A DNA stretch of 42,020 nucleotides, from assembly GCA_021824565.1 (NCBI GenBank), contig JAKAKL010000087.1, forward strand, positions 1 through 42,020, given 5' to 3'. Below the pieces are notes generated by a model. That model made no database searches, had not been told where the DNA came from, and was given only the letters and a program-made list of their open reading frames with translations. Origin of the DNA: Bacteroidota bacterium. GTDB lineage: Bacteria; Bacteroidota; Ignavibacteria; Ignavibacteriales; Ignavibacteriaceae. Both the position numbers and the translations under genes were made by a program. Below are positions 23,013 to 30,965 of this stretch, piece after piece; within the stretch, counting starts at the first letter, position 1, and each line of letters begins with the position of its first letter.

Positions 23013-24521
23013 ATGGCAGCAACAATAAAAAAACTCGACGAACAATTTGAAGACTTCCTAAACAAAATAGTCTTCGAACAAACCGAAACGGACTTAACCC
23101 CGGAGCTTCGCGCCAAGCGCCGCGCCCTCGCCGATGCCGATGATTTCCAATTCTGCAAAATTTATTTTCCGCAAATCTTTGATGACGAATGGAACGGCGT
23201 TCACCGTCATATTAAATCTTTGCGCCGCGGTATTCATTACGTTTCCGGATCGCGTAAGTTCGGTAAGACTGCCTTTGGATTAATTTCAAAATTAGTTAAG
23301 CCGATTTGTGAAGGCGGCGTTGGACTTGTCGGACTCGGTATGCGTACTCAAGATGATTCAAAGGAAAGAGGCGAAGCTTTAACTAGACTTATCCAGCGTA
23401 ACTCTAAATTATGTTATGATTACGATATCCAATTCCAGCAGGATAAAAAAGGTTATTGGATTATTAACAACATGACCTTCGTCAGCGTCGGCGCTCAAGA
23501 AGGCTTGCGTAATTTTGCCGATGATAATTTTAAGCGATTCAAAATATTAATCCTCGACGATTTATTTAACCGCATTACTGTCCGCTCCGTAGTCGATAAC
23601 GAAAGAGTTTATCAGTTCATATCTTCAGAAGCGGAAGGTCAGCTTGATGATGACGGCTTGATGATTGTTTTCTTCAACATCATAATTAACGATTCTCCCG
23701 GAGATAGAATTTCAAAAGAACATCCGGAGCGGTCATTCAATTTTCCAGCGCTTAATGAAAATGAAGAAACCAACTGGCCCGAGTCGAAAAAGTACACAAC
23801 GGAATATCTTCACAAAAAGCGCGATGATATGAACCTTGAAATCTGGATGGGCGATTGGATGAATCAGCCGGTCCTTATCGGAGAGATCTTCGATCCGAAT
23901 TGGATTCGCGGCATCAACATCAACAATATAAAAATTGTCACTGCGCTCAGCGCAATTGATCCAAGCTTTGGTAAAAGCCCGGCGGCATGTTATAAAGGCA
24001 TAGTTACTCTCGGCATTACTGATCGTGAACAGCAAGTTATACTCGATATTTATTTGCGTAAAGAAGATTACGAGCAAGTTTTTGATTATCTCGATAACAT
24101 AAGATCAATAACACCATATTGGAAAGTTTTGCTTTTTGAAAACGATTTTTCTCAGTGGGAAATAGCCGCGCCATATTATAAGCTTTGGGCAGAGAAACGT
24201 GATAAGGTTTTGCCGATTTATCAAATTACAACTCAACAATTAAAGACGGAAAATTACGGCAGCGATAAAGAATCGCGAATAATGAATTTGGTTTTCCCGC
24301 ATCAAACCGGACAGCTTCTTTATAACGAAGCCATCATGAACAATGCGGATTTCAAATTATACAAACAGCAGCTGCTTAGTTTCGGCAAAAGTAAAGAAAA
24401 GCTTGACGGTCCCGATGCTGCATCAACTGCATTCATATTAATTAAAAGATATAAAGAGCACGGCACATTCAAATCATCAAAACTTCGCCGAGCTAAAATG
24501 AATTTATTCAGAAAAGTTTAA
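23013..24521 (+). CDS. terminase large subunit
   Basis: The ATPase/nuclease motor that packages DNA, Mu gp28-like, about 502 aa from ATG 23013. A TTG at 22995 is an alternative start. The ATPase domain has Walker A GSRKFGKT (about residues 74-81) and Walker B FKILILDD. The C-terminal RNase H-like nuclease domain begins near ALSAIDPSFGKSPA with its first acidic residue, followed by LLFENDFSQ and the last acidic motif DGPDAAST. Mu-like phages package by headful from integrated DNA with this enzyme. The gene follows the small subunit by 22 bases. Confidence 0.93.
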   Translation: MAATIKKLDEQFEDFLNKIVFEQTETDLTPELRAKRRALADADDFQFCKIYFPQIFDDEWNGVHRHIKSLRRGIHYVSGSRKFGKTAFGLISKLVKPICEGGVGLVGLGMRTQDDSKERGEALTRLIQRNSKLCYDYDIQFQQDKKGYWIINNMTFVSVGAQEGLRNFADDNFKRFKILILDDLFNRITVRSVVDNERVYQFISSEAEGQLDDDGLMIVFFNIIINDSPGDRISKEHPERSFNFPALNENEETNWPESKKYTTEYLHKKRDDMNLEIWMGDWMNQPVLIGEIFDPNWIRGININNIKIVTALSAIDPSFGKSPAACYKGIVTLGITDREQQVILDIYLRKEDYEQVFDYLDNIRSITPYWKVLLFENDFSQWEIAAPYYKLWAEKRDKVLPIYQITTQQLKTENYGSDKESRIMNLVFPHQTGQLLYNEAIMNNADFKLYKQQLLSFGKSKEKLDGPDAASTAFILIKRYKEHGTFKSSKLRRAKMNLFRKV

Positions 24522-24525
24522 TCAA

Positions 24526-24571
24526 AACCTTCGAGGTCGCTCCGCCGCGGCGGACTTAGACCTCGAGGGTT
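24526..24571 (+). terminator. inverted repeat between terminase and portal
   Basis: AACCTTCGAGGTC (24526-24538) pairs with GACCTCGAGGGTT (24559-24571), 12 of 13 bases, with an inner CCGCCGCGGCGG. There is no T-run, so it may be a dispersed palindrome rather than a terminator. Confidence 0.4.
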
Positions 24572-24592
24572 GCTATAATATAAAGGTTATAT

Positions 24593-25741
24593 ATGTTAAA
24601 CATAAACAAGCAAATCGGAATCACTTACGTTGATTATTCACCCGCATTCTTCAAGCGTACAATCAACAATTATAAATACGGCTACTACCGCGACATCATG
24701 GCGCTGCATGAACAAGCTGAAATGGATTCTCACGTAATGGGCTGCACCGAGGGACGGCAGGATGGATATAAAACATCATGGCGCGTTACCGAAATTTCCC
24801 AATCTAAAAATGATATGGCGATAAAAGATTTTGTCGAAGCCGTATTCATGGAATTGGATATGAATGATATTTTCGATTTCATTCACGCCGCGCGACTAAA
24901 AGAATTTTCCGTGCTCGATTTTACCTGGGAAGTAATTAACAGCAAGCAGTGGCTTACAAAAATTGATAATCCGAATCAAAAATATTTCCGGCGCGATGTT
25001 ACCGGCGATAATAAAATCAAGCTCGATGCAAAAAGCGGACTACAGGAAATTCCGCCCGACTCGGCTCTTGTTTGCGAATCAATTAAAATTCCTTTGATGA
25101 TTCCCGTTGACCGTGATTTCATTTTAAAAGAATTCGGCATTGAAACTTTTGCATCTTTCCTCGAAAACTTCGGCGAAGGATTTATAATCGGCACTTATCC
25201 GCCGGGCGCAAGCGAAGCAATGAAGCGGGAGCTTGACGAAGCGGTTAATGCAATCGGCGCTTCATCCCGCGGCATAAAGCCGGAAGGAACTAAAATTGAA
25301 ATTATCGAATCCACAAAAGGAACAACAACTCATAAAGAATTTATTGAAATGGCAAAAGCCGGTATAGCGGTTACATTGCTCGGACATGAGAACGCGGTTG
25401 TAAATGCATCTGGTTTGCAAGTCGGTAATAATCAATCGCCTTACAATGCTGCGCGAGCCAAAGTTATTTCCGATATTAATTTTATTGAAAAATGGATTTA
25501 CAAATTAATCAAGATACTTGTTGATCGTAATTTTTCTGATGTTAAAAAATATCCGATGTTCTCAATCGACCGGTCAGAGCCGATTGACTCAACAAAAAGA
25601 TTAGCGATTATTGATTCCGCTTACGCGAAAGGATATGAAGTTTCGGCGGATGAATATGCAAAATTAGGATTGATAAAATCGGACACACAAGAACCATTTT
25701 TGAAACGCGATTTTAATAACCCCGCAGATACCGGTTTCTAA
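24593..25741 (+). CDS. portal protein, DUF935 (Mu gp29-like)
   Basis: The dodecameric portal at one head vertex, through which DNA enters and leaves. The 382 aa carry the DUF935 signatures: an N-terminal helix-rich part (ALHEQAEMDSHVMGCTEGRQ), FGEGFIIGTYPPGASEAM near residues 194-211, AIGASSRGIKPEGTKIEI and the clip-like LGHENAVVNASGLQVGNN. It is shorter than the Mu protein (about 510 aa) because the C-terminus is reduced. Ribosome binding site aaagg lies 7 bases before the ATG. It follows the terminase and precedes the morphogenesis gene. Confidence 0.92.
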   Translation: MLNINKQIGITYVDYSPAFFKRTINNYKYGYYRDIMALHEQAEMDSHVMGCTEGRQDGYKTSWRVTEISQSKNDMAIKDFVEAVFMELDMNDIFDFIHAARLKEFSVLDFTWEVINSKQWLTKIDNPNQKYFRRDVTGDNKIKLDAKSGLQEIPPDSALVCESIKIPLMIPVDRDFILKEFGIETFASFLENFGEGFIIGTYPPGASEAMKRELDEAVNAIGASSRGIKPEGTKIEIIESTKGTTTHKEFIEMAKAGIAVTLLGHENAVVNASGLQVGNNQSPYNAARAKVISDINFIEKWIYKLIKILVDRNFSDVKKYPMFSIDRSEPIDSTKRLAIIDSAYAKGYEVSADEYAKLGLIKSDTQEPFLKRDFNNPADTGF

Positions 25742-25743
25742 CA

Positions 25744-25766
25744 GTCACTGAGCTTGTCGAAGTGAC
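25744..25766. repeat. palindromic repeat with ctgagcttgtcgaag core
   Basis: GTCACT...AGTGAC flanks the core ctgagcttgtcgaagt. The same core appears inside three phage genes (15343, 19954, 38065). This copy is intergenic, after the portal gene. Confidence 0.65.
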
Positions 25767-25880
25767 CTCATATATTTGTTCGAGACGTGTTCGAGGGGCG
25801 TTTTACCGGCACCGGTTGCCAAACACGCCCATTATCATAGACGAGCCGGTTTTGTTCTAAAATTTCGAATTTTGAAAAAC

Positions 25881-25905
25881 GTCATCCCGAACTCGTTTCG
25901 GGATC
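25881..25905. repeat. gtcatcccg...cgggatc dispersed palindrome
   Basis: gtcatcccgaactcgtttcg and gatc-ending arm form a hairpin. A close relative is at 33670-33694. The gap 25742-25920 otherwise holds no gene that I can support. Confidence 0.6.
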
Positions 25906-25920
25906 TAATTTGAGTTTATT

Positions 25921-26373
25921 ATGGAAATACAAAACAGCATAAAAGACAAACTTCTTAAAGCTCTCCATAGCCAGGCTTTTTACGAAAAGCTCGGACTTGC
26001 TGTAATAAAAATTCTTAAGGACCGAACCCGCGGCGGAAGAGACATCGAAGGAAAATCTTTCGGCACATATTCCAAAGCATATATCAAAATTCGTGAGCGC
26101 CACAATCTCCCGACTCATCCTATCTCAATGACGTTTGATGATGTTAGCGGGATGCTTACAAAGATCGATCACGTAGTTGCAAATGATTTTTCAAAAGTAT
26201 CGGTGTTTATAAATGACAAAGCAAAAGAGCAGATAGCATATTACTGGAACATCTCCGGCGCCGGTAAAAAGAAAATGCTTCGCCCATTCTGGGGCATTCA
26301 GCTACAATCAGAACTTAAGAAGCTTTCAAAACTCGGTTACGATACTTTAAAAGATATTATTAAAAAATTGTAA
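25921..26373 (+). CDS. virion morphogenesis protein, Mu gpG-like
   Basis: 150 aa with the layout of the phage virion morphogenesis family (tail completion / gpG): an N-terminal helix, then RDRTRGGRDIEGKSFGTYS-like segment (about 36-50), YIKIRERHNLPTHPISMTF and a C-terminal helix after YYWNISGAGKKKMLRPFWGI. Such proteins complete the head-tail interface. The start lacks a strong ribosome binding site. It is placed after the portal, as in Mu-like genomes. Confidence 0.8.
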   Translation: MEIQNSIKDKLLKALHSQAFYEKLGLAVIKILKDRTRGGRDIEGKSFGTYSKAYIKIRERHNLPTHPISMTFDDVSGMLTKIDHVVANDFSKVSVFINDKAKEQIAYYWNISGAGKKKMLRPFWGIQLQSELKKLSKLGYDTLKDIIKKL

Positions 26374-26410
26374 GAATTTGATTCATCAAATTCATGGAAG
26401 GATAAATACT

Positions 26411-26848
26411 ATGGGCTTATTAGACCTCATTTACGTAAAAACAAACTTCCCGCTGTGGCAAAAATATTTTCTCGACGATCAAGATCAGCCGAGCGAAACC
26501 GTTTTACAAAACGAAATGGATCTCGCAGATGATGAGCTGCTGGGTTACATCCACATGACATCGGACGTAATCCTAAATTACAAATCGCTTATGCTCGATT
26601 TATTAAGCATAGTAAAATACCGCGGCTTTAATCGTCTGCTCGGCGACGTTGCTTTTGATACCAAGCCGCAGATAGTTCGGGACTATGAAATGGCGATAGC
26701 GCGGCTGCAAACATATAAAGACGGCTCGGCAATTCCCGGCGGCACAAATCTCGATTCCGCCGAATCATCAATTACTATGACGGCAAAGCCGCGCCGCATG
26801 GACGAATGGTTTAACAACGGCAGCGAAGATAATTTATTTCTAAAATAA
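26411..26848 (+). CDS. Mu gp36-like protein, DUF1320
   Basis: 145 aa from ATG 26411, preceded by aaggat at good spacing. The frame extends upstream to a TTG at 26378 but without support. It matches the DUF1320 style of Mu gp36 head-tail proteins: ELLGYIHMTSDVILNYKSL with helical bundle character, then DVAFDTKPQIVRDYEMAIAR, LQTYKDGSAIPGG and the C-terminal MTAKPRRMDEWF. It likely joins the head-tail connector. It is followed by the gp37-like gene after a hairpin. Confidence 0.75.
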   Translation: MGLLDLIYVKTNFPLWQKYFLDDQDQPSETVLQNEMDLADDELLGYIHMTSDVILNYKSLMLDLLSIVKYRGFNRLLGDVAFDTKPQIVRDYEMAIARLQTYKDGSAIPGGTNLDSAESSITMTAKPRRMDEWFNNGSEDNLFLK

Positions 26849-26855
26849 CTATTAG

Positions 26856-26875
26856 CCCACGGCTTCAGCCGTGGG
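26856..26875. repeat. hairpin CCCACGGC / GCCGTGGG
   Basis: Perfect 8-bp arms around ttca in the gap between the gp36-like and gp37-like genes. It is similar to the palindromes found in other gaps and could be a dispersed repeat or an attenuator. Confidence 0.5.
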
Positions 26876-26893
26876 GGACTGAGGAGAATGCTC

Positions 26894-27337
26894 ATGTTTA
26901 TCATAGATATATTAAATTCGATTATAGATTATTTAGACAACGGCAAAACAAATTATTTCCCGTCGGTAAAAACAATCGACAGCTACAAAGGACAGCTTGC
27001 CGACGCGATGCAGAATAAGCAGCTTATCAAGCTTGCGGATCCACTGCCCGCGGTTTATGCGCTAATGATTGAAGACAATCCAATCTCGGAAGAGCCGCTC
27101 CATAGAATTGATTTACTCATTTGTGCGGAGAGTAAAAGCTTTAATAAAGATGAAAAGCAAACAGCAGCCTTCTCCGCCGCGGCGGGTATCTCAAAATATA
27201 TAAATGAAAATCAAGGCTGGACATATTTAAACTCCCCCTATATAATCGACAAAGAGCAATTCAAAATAATAACATTATTAAGCGATAATAGATACACAAT
27301 CCTATCAGCAAATCTCTTTATAAAAAACTTAAAATAA
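26894..27337 (+). CDS. Mu gp37-like head-tail joining protein
   Basis: 147 aa from ATG 26894. An ATG at 26888 lies too near the gaggag ribosome binding site. It has the pattern of DUF1834/gp37-type proteins: an N-terminal helix (IIDILNSIIDYL), VKTIDSYKGQLADAM, PAVYALMIEDN, LLICAESKS and a C-terminal beta part ending in NLFIKNL. These proteins connect head and tail. It is the last gene of the plus-strand block and ends before a strong hairpin, facing the early operon. Confidence 0.7.
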   Translation: MFIIDILNSIIDYLDNGKTNYFPSVKTIDSYKGQLADAMQNKQLIKLADPLPAVYALMIEDNPISEEPLHRIDLLICAESKSFNKDEKQTAAFSAAAGISKYINENQGWTYLNSPYIIDKEQFKIITLLSDNRYTILSANLFIKNLK

Positions 27338-27341
27338 AAAA

Positions 27342-27366
27342 CCCCTCTCCTTATTAAGGAGAGGGG
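27342..27366. terminator. bidirectional terminator between convergent blocks
   Basis: CCCCTCTCCTT (27342-27352) pairs perfectly with AAGGAGAGGGG (27356-27366) around ATT, with an A-run before and a T-poor tail. Located between the plus-strand connector gene and the minus-strand lipoprotein gene, it can stop transcription from both sides. Confidence 0.7.
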
Positions 27367-27393
27367 TCGGCTTTAGCCGGGGTGAGGTCGATA

Positions 27394-27861
27394 TTAAAAC
27401 TCATCCTTCTCCTTTATAAAATTATCCAGGCTTGTTTCCATTTTTATAAATTCTTTCTGCACTCCCCGGTGCATATTCGAAGCATCACTGAAAGATTGTT
27501 CGACATCCATCATCCTAATTGAGTTTGGAACAAAGATTAATCTTTCCTTACCCTCCTTAATATCTGCCATCAAAGTAAAAAAACAATTCCCATTTATCAG
27601 CCCGCCGTAATCAACATTATCGAGAAAGCCTTTGGCGATTATGCTTCCAGCCTCTTTATCCTTAACATCAATCGTGGCTTTAGCTGACCTAAAATTAATA
27701 CCAATCCATTTAATTGTTTTTTCAAATAAAACATTTTTTGAAACGCCGGGATAGTTTAATATAAATGTATGATTCATTTCTTCGCTGGTTGCCTGCTGCT
27801 GAGTTGCGCAGCCAAGAAAAAATAAACTTAGAATAATAAAAATTAAGATTGTCTTTTTCAT
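27394..27861 (-). CDS. lipoprotein with DUF4468-like domain
   Basis: 155 aa with a lipoprotein signal: a hydrophobic h-region and the lipobox FLGC with C18 as the lipidated residue. The mature part resembles DUF4468 (TBP-like fold): FILNYPGVSKNVLFEKTIKW, then FRSAKATIDVKDKEAGSIIA, as found in Bacteroidota lipoproteins. It lies at the far end of the early block after a 155-base gap with a promoter-like ttgtaa-17-ttaata upstream, so it may be expressed from the prophage as a surface-altering (moron) gene. A role in superinfection exclusion is inference. Confidence 0.8.
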   Translation of the reverse strand: MKKTILIFIILSLFFLGCATQQQATSEEMNHTFILNYPGVSKNVLFEKTIKWIGINFRSAKATIDVKDKEAGSIIAKGFLDNVDYGGLINGNCFFTLMADIKEGKERLIFVPNSIRMMDVEQSFSDASNMHRGVQKEFIKMETSLDNFIKEKDEF

Positions 27862-28016
27862 AACCTTACCTCATATATTAAATTTTGGTTTATATAATTT
27901 ACAACTATTGAATTGAATTATCTAAGCAGCAATAACATCCATTCTCATAAAATTTCTATCATCCAGCGGCCTATTTTATTTCCGGTTTCAGCTTATGCTC
28001 CATCCGTTATAAAGCC

Positions 28017-28358
28017 TTAGCATAAATCCGGTGAACATGCGAAATATCCTGGCTTAGTTAGTTCACTCAAATATTCTCTATAAGTAATATGTTTTACGTC
28101 TATATTCGGGTTGAGTTCATCATCAACGGTTATTCTTAATTTATCATATTTATCTTCATTTAATTCAAACGCGTCTTCAATATCTTCATCTTCTAATCCG
28201 CAAAATTCCTTAAAGTTTTTCTTTGCTTCTTCCAGAGAATAATCCGCCCAAAGTTCATTCCCATCGGAGAAACAAAATATTTTAAGCGGCTTTATAACCA
28301 CGGTTTCGTGTCCGACAGCCTGTCGGCTGTCTTTCATTTCTGTTTTTTCTTCGTTCAT
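28017..28358 (-). CDS. acidic hypothetical early protein
   Basis: 113 aa, strongly acidic in the middle (FCGLEDEDIEDAFELNEDKY) and ending in a Cys-containing tail (YFACSPDLC). No family recognised. Residues near the N-terminus (SRQAVGH) come from a palindrome (gacagccgacaggctgtc) at about 28305-28325 embedded in frame. It has a ribosome binding site (gaggtgaaatt) and lies in the early operon of small genes. Confidence 0.6.
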   Translation of the reverse strand: MNEEKTEMKDSRQAVGHETVVIKPLKIFCFSDGNELWADYSLEEAKKNFKEFCGLEDEDIEDAFELNEDKYDKLRITVDDELNPNIDVKHITYREYLSELTKPGYFACSPDLC

Positions 28359-28419
28359 AATTTCACCTCTAAAAAGTTAAATTGTAATTTCCGGCTGCAG
28401 CACAAACCGCAAACCGTTA

Positions 28420-28450
28420 ACCCGACAAACGGGCTTGCCGCCTGTCGGGT
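28420..28450. repeat. ACCCGACA / TGTCGGGT palindrome
   Basis: Perfect 8-bp arms with inner cgggcttgccgcc between two small early genes. It may act as a transcription attenuator or be a dispersed repeat. Confidence 0.5.
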
Positions 28451-28456
28451 ATCAAC

Positions 28457-28687
28457 TTATTCAACTTTAGTAAAGTCCAAATAATATTCCTTGCCTTGTT
28501 CAAAGAAATTTACAGCCGGCGTAGAAGCGTCGATATAAATCTGTAAATTTCCGCTCGGTGTTGCTTTGGCATAATCAGCATTCTCGCCTTCCGAAGAATA
28601 GACGGCATAGAGAGAAATAGATTTTGAACCTTCGGCAAAACCTGGAACAATGGAACCACACTGGAACTTTGCTCTTACTTTTTCCAT
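28457..28687 (-). CDS. small conserved-type beta protein
   Basis: 76 aa with a pattern I have seen as a conserved hypothetical in Bacteroidota phages: EKVRAKFQCGSIVPG, VYSSEGENADYAKATPSG, LQIYIDASTPAVNFFEQGK, ending YYLDFTKVE. It is likely a compact beta-barrel. No function can be assigned. Ribosome binding site aggagt lies before the ATG at 28687. Confidence 0.7.
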   Translation of the reverse strand: MEKVRAKFQCGSIVPGFAEGSKSISLYAVYSSEGENADYAKATPSGNLQIYIDASTPAVNFFEQGKEYYLDFTKVE

Positions 28688-28815
28688 CGGATTACTCCTG
28701 TATTTGTTGATTGATAAATGTCCGCCCGCTTGCAGTTTAACAAGCCGCTCAAATCTGACACCTTGCGGTGTCTTAGATTTTCGCTTTTGACGGTATGTTT
28801 TAGTTTGTAAATCAT
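28675..28815 (-). CDS. possible 46-aa overlapping ORF
   Basis: A basic ORF (MIYKLKHTVKSENLRHRKVS...) in the gap between early genes, overlapping the start of the next gene by 13 bases. It contains the palindrome gacacc/ggtgtc. No family and no clear ribosome binding site, so it may be only an open frame. Confidence 0.25.
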   Translation of the reverse strand: MIYKLKHTVKSENLRHRKVSDLSGLLNCKRADIYQSTNTGVIRWKK

Positions 28816-28858
28816 TTAATTAAAATTTCTTTGTCGGTGCAGTTTAGCGGCCACTCCG

Positions 28859-29134
28859 TTATTTTGCCTGCGTCGCTTTCGGTGTTGGAAATATTTCGCG
28901 GCCATATCTAAATTTCTTATTATAAATAATTCCACAATGTTCGATTTTAGAATTTTCACCTTTAAGATTAATCCTAATTCTCATATTGCAAATCAAGCAT
29001 TCAAATTCAATTTCGCTTCCATATTCGCCGTAGTGATGTATAATTCCGTCAAAGGATTCCAATCTGCCCTCATCAATAGCCATGGCTCTATGATGTGCTG
29101 CTATTATATTTTCATCGCCAAACTTTAATTTCAT
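28859..29134 (-). CDS. small hypothetical early protein with CxxC pair
   Basis: 91 aa containing FECLICNMRIRINLKG (CxxC at about 47-50) and a later Cys-Gly, suggestive of a partial zinc site, plus an N-terminal AAHHRAMAIDEG with tandem His. No family recognised. It overlaps the PolX-like gene by 4 bases (ATGA), showing coupled translation. Confidence 0.6.
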   Translation of the reverse strand: MKLKFGDENIIAAHHRAMAIDEGRLESFDGIIHHYGEYGSEIEFECLICNMRIRINLKGENSKIEHCGIIYNKKFRYGREIFPTPKATQAK

Positions 29135-29652
29135 AAACTTCTCTCCCGCGCCTCAACAAACTTCATCCCGGTAATTTCAAAAAAATCCTTTTCAGTTCTC
29201 ACCGGAATAATTCTATCATCATCGCTGCTATGCAGATATCCGCCTTCGCAGTAAAAGCCTTTTGATTTTATTTCCGTAACCATCCTTTTAGAAAACTCCG
29301 CAGAGCCGGTACGTATCATAAATATTAATCCGAAATTATTTCCATCGGCTATAAAAAGATCAAGCTTAATCCCTTCGATAAGAATCAACTGTGCATATTT
29401 GCCTTTGCCGTTTCCTTTAGTGCGATTAAAACTATTCACCAGATTTATAAATCCTTCGTCTCTAATCGATTCGCAGTTAAACATATCAATCATCTTCATC
29501 TCTGCTTTCGGCAGCGCGACCAATTCTATATCCTTTACCTCTGCCTTTTCTCTTCTTACGGATCCGGCAATCATAACCTCATTGCAAAACGGTTTGAACA
29601 TTGCTAAATATTTTTCTGCGATTGTTTTTGCTTCATTCAAAATCATCTTCAT
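29131..29652 (-). CDS. DNA polymerase X / Pol beta-like nucleotidyltransferase
   Basis: 173 aa corresponding to just the palm and thumb of family X polymerases. The palm has G30-S31-VRREKAEVK-D41-I-E43, the GS...DxD/E metal site, and a third acidic residue D99 in IKLDLFIAD. The thumb has RTGSAEFSKRM and the C-terminal EKDFFEITGMKFVEARER, matching the EExxFxxLGxxxxxPxxR ending of bacterial PolX. The N-terminal HhH domain and PHP domain are missing. It could fill gaps after transposition or act as a stand-alone nucleotidyltransferase. It is co-transcribed with small early genes. Confidence 0.8.
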   Translation of the reverse strand: MKMILNEAKTIAEKYLAMFKPFCNEVMIAGSVRREKAEVKDIELVALPKAEMKMIDMFNCESIRDEGFINLVNSFNRTKGNGKGKYAQLILIEGIKLDLFIADGNNFGLIFMIRTGSAEFSKRMVTEIKSKGFYCEGGYLHSSDDDRIIPVRTEKDFFEITGMKFVEARERSL

Positions 29653-29872
29653 CTGCCTCAGGAGTTTCCAGCACGTCCATCATTAATTCAATCATCGCCT
29701 TCTTAGCGCGGAGATTATAATATTGAGTTGCAACAGTTTTGTCCATCTTCTTTTCAAGCATCAATTTCATAATCTCCGCACTCTTACTCATCTCTCTGTA
29801 TTCTTCCATGCTGATTTCTTTTAGCAAAAATTTTTTAATAATCGGATCTTCTACCTTTTCCGGATCAATCAT
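29633..29872 (-). CDS. small helical early protein
   Basis: 79 aa, highly charged and helical (ISMEEYREMSKSAEIMKLML), ending in the acidic PEADEDDFE. No family recognised. It overlaps both neighbours: ATGA with the upstream gene and 20 bases with the PolX-like gene. Confidence 0.6.
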   Translation of the reverse strand: MIDPEKVEDPIIKKFLLKEISMEEYREMSKSAEIMKLMLEKKMDKTVATQYYNLRAKKAMIELMMDVLETPEADEDDFE

Positions 29873-30360
29873 TTCTGCGCCTTTAATGATTCTTCAAATT
29901 CTTTTTTCTTTCTCAAATACTCATCTGAATTTTTATAGTCTTCATTCTTCATCGGCTTTTCAGCGACCGGATTAAGCTGTTTAAGAAATTCCGAAACAGC
30001 AGGAAGCCCAAGCCCTTCCGCCGCGTCTCTCTTATTCAAATCTCTTTTTAATTGATTTCCTTCAGTAACATTTTTTTGTGTAATCGCTTTCTGGAATTCG
30101 CCCTTCAAAATTCCTCTAACATAACTTATCTTCATTCGCTGCGGTTCCGCCGATGCTTCAATAAACGCCTCCATTACCTTATCATAACCAAACTGTTTTA
30201 CAAGCTTTTCAATTAAAACCCTTTCGCCCAAAGAAGTGAAATTAAATTCGCCCGGTTTCTTCTTCCAAAAATTAAAAAGCGTTTCGATCTTATCTTCCGT
30301 ACCGTCCACCGGCGCGCCGCATGTTTTACAAAGCTTATTTTCTAATTTTGAATTTTGCAT
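29869..30360 (-). CDS. putative DnaD-like early protein
   Basis: 163 aa. The N-terminal CKTCGAP is half of a zinc knuckle. The middle (about 30-100: FNFTSLGERVLIEKLVKQFG, then YDKVMEAFIEASAEPQR and YVRGILKGEF) resembles the DnaD/replication-initiation helical pattern, a tentative call. The C-terminus is charged. A role in phage replication would fit its place among early genes. Confidence 0.55.
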   Translation of the reverse strand: MQNSKLENKLCKTCGAPVDGTEDKIETLFNFWKKKPGEFNFTSLGERVLIEKLVKQFGYDKVMEAFIEASAEPQRMKISYVRGILKGEFQKAITQKNVTEGNQLKRDLNKRDAAEGLGLPAVSEFLKQLNPVAEKPMKNEDYKNSDEYLRKKKEFEESLKAQK

Positions 30361-30390
30361 TTTTAATTAATAATTGAACTCAAATTCCGG

Positions 30391-30624
30391 TTATTTAATT
30401 TCGATTCTTTCCATCCAATACTCGCTTGCATTCTCATGTTCTTTAATTCTTCTCTTACAAAGGCTCCAGCCAGTAATAACCTTAAGCTCAACCTCATCTT
30501 CAATCTCATCAATCCTTTGCGCCAACGTCATGCAGCCGAACATTCTGAAAGCAGAATATTTATTTATCCTTCCGCCCGCCTGCATAAACTCAAGTATCAT
30601 TTGCTTCTGAGACTTCTTTTCCAT
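30391..30624 (-). CDS. winged helix-turn-helix protein
   Basis: 77 aa with the phage-typical HTH pattern QKQMILEFMQAGGRINKYSA, then FRMFGCMTLAQRIDEIEDEV, resembling PF14090-type winged helix domains that are common in phage replication and regulatory regions. The C-terminus (HENASEYWMERIEIK) is the wing. A regulator or DNA-binding accessory of the early block. Confidence 0.75.
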   Translation of the reverse strand: MEKKSQKQMILEFMQAGGRINKYSAFRMFGCMTLAQRIDEIEDEVELKVITGWSLCKRRIKEHENASEYWMERIEIK

Positions 30625-30626
30625 AA

Positions 30627-30965
30627 CTAAATTCCTTTACCTTCGAGTTTTGATTTCCAATCATCAAAAAATTCTTCAGCAAATAGAGGATATTTTTTCT
30701 TCATGTAATTTTTCTTACGCGTTATTCTTCTTTTCAGTTTAATTTCAGTAGCAAGCGGCTTATATACCCTTGCATATACAGGACTCCAATCACATATTAT
30801 TTTAAGCCCTCTGCCGAACCTCAGCCAAAAGAATAGTTCATTAAATGCAGCTTCAATCTCCTTAAGTTCCGGGGACAAATAATTGTCAAATTCCATTTGA
30901 TCGATTATCTTATTAAAGCTTCTATCTTCATTCAGCAATACTAATCTTTGAATTCCTAGCGGCAT
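30627..30965 (-). CDS. hypothetical early protein
   Basis: 112 aa, basic C-terminal half (IKLKRRITRKKNYMKKKYPL) and an aromatic middle (FFWLRFGRGLKIICDWSPVY). No family recognised. The start overlaps the end of the small ORF 30956-31111, and the gene ends 2 bases before the HTH gene. Confidence 0.6.
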   Translation of the reverse strand: MPLGIQRLVLLNEDRSFNKIIDQMEFDNYLSPELKEIEAAFNELFFWLRFGRGLKIICDWSPVYARVYKPLATEIKLKRRITRKKNYMKKKYPLFAEEFFDDWKSKLEGKGI

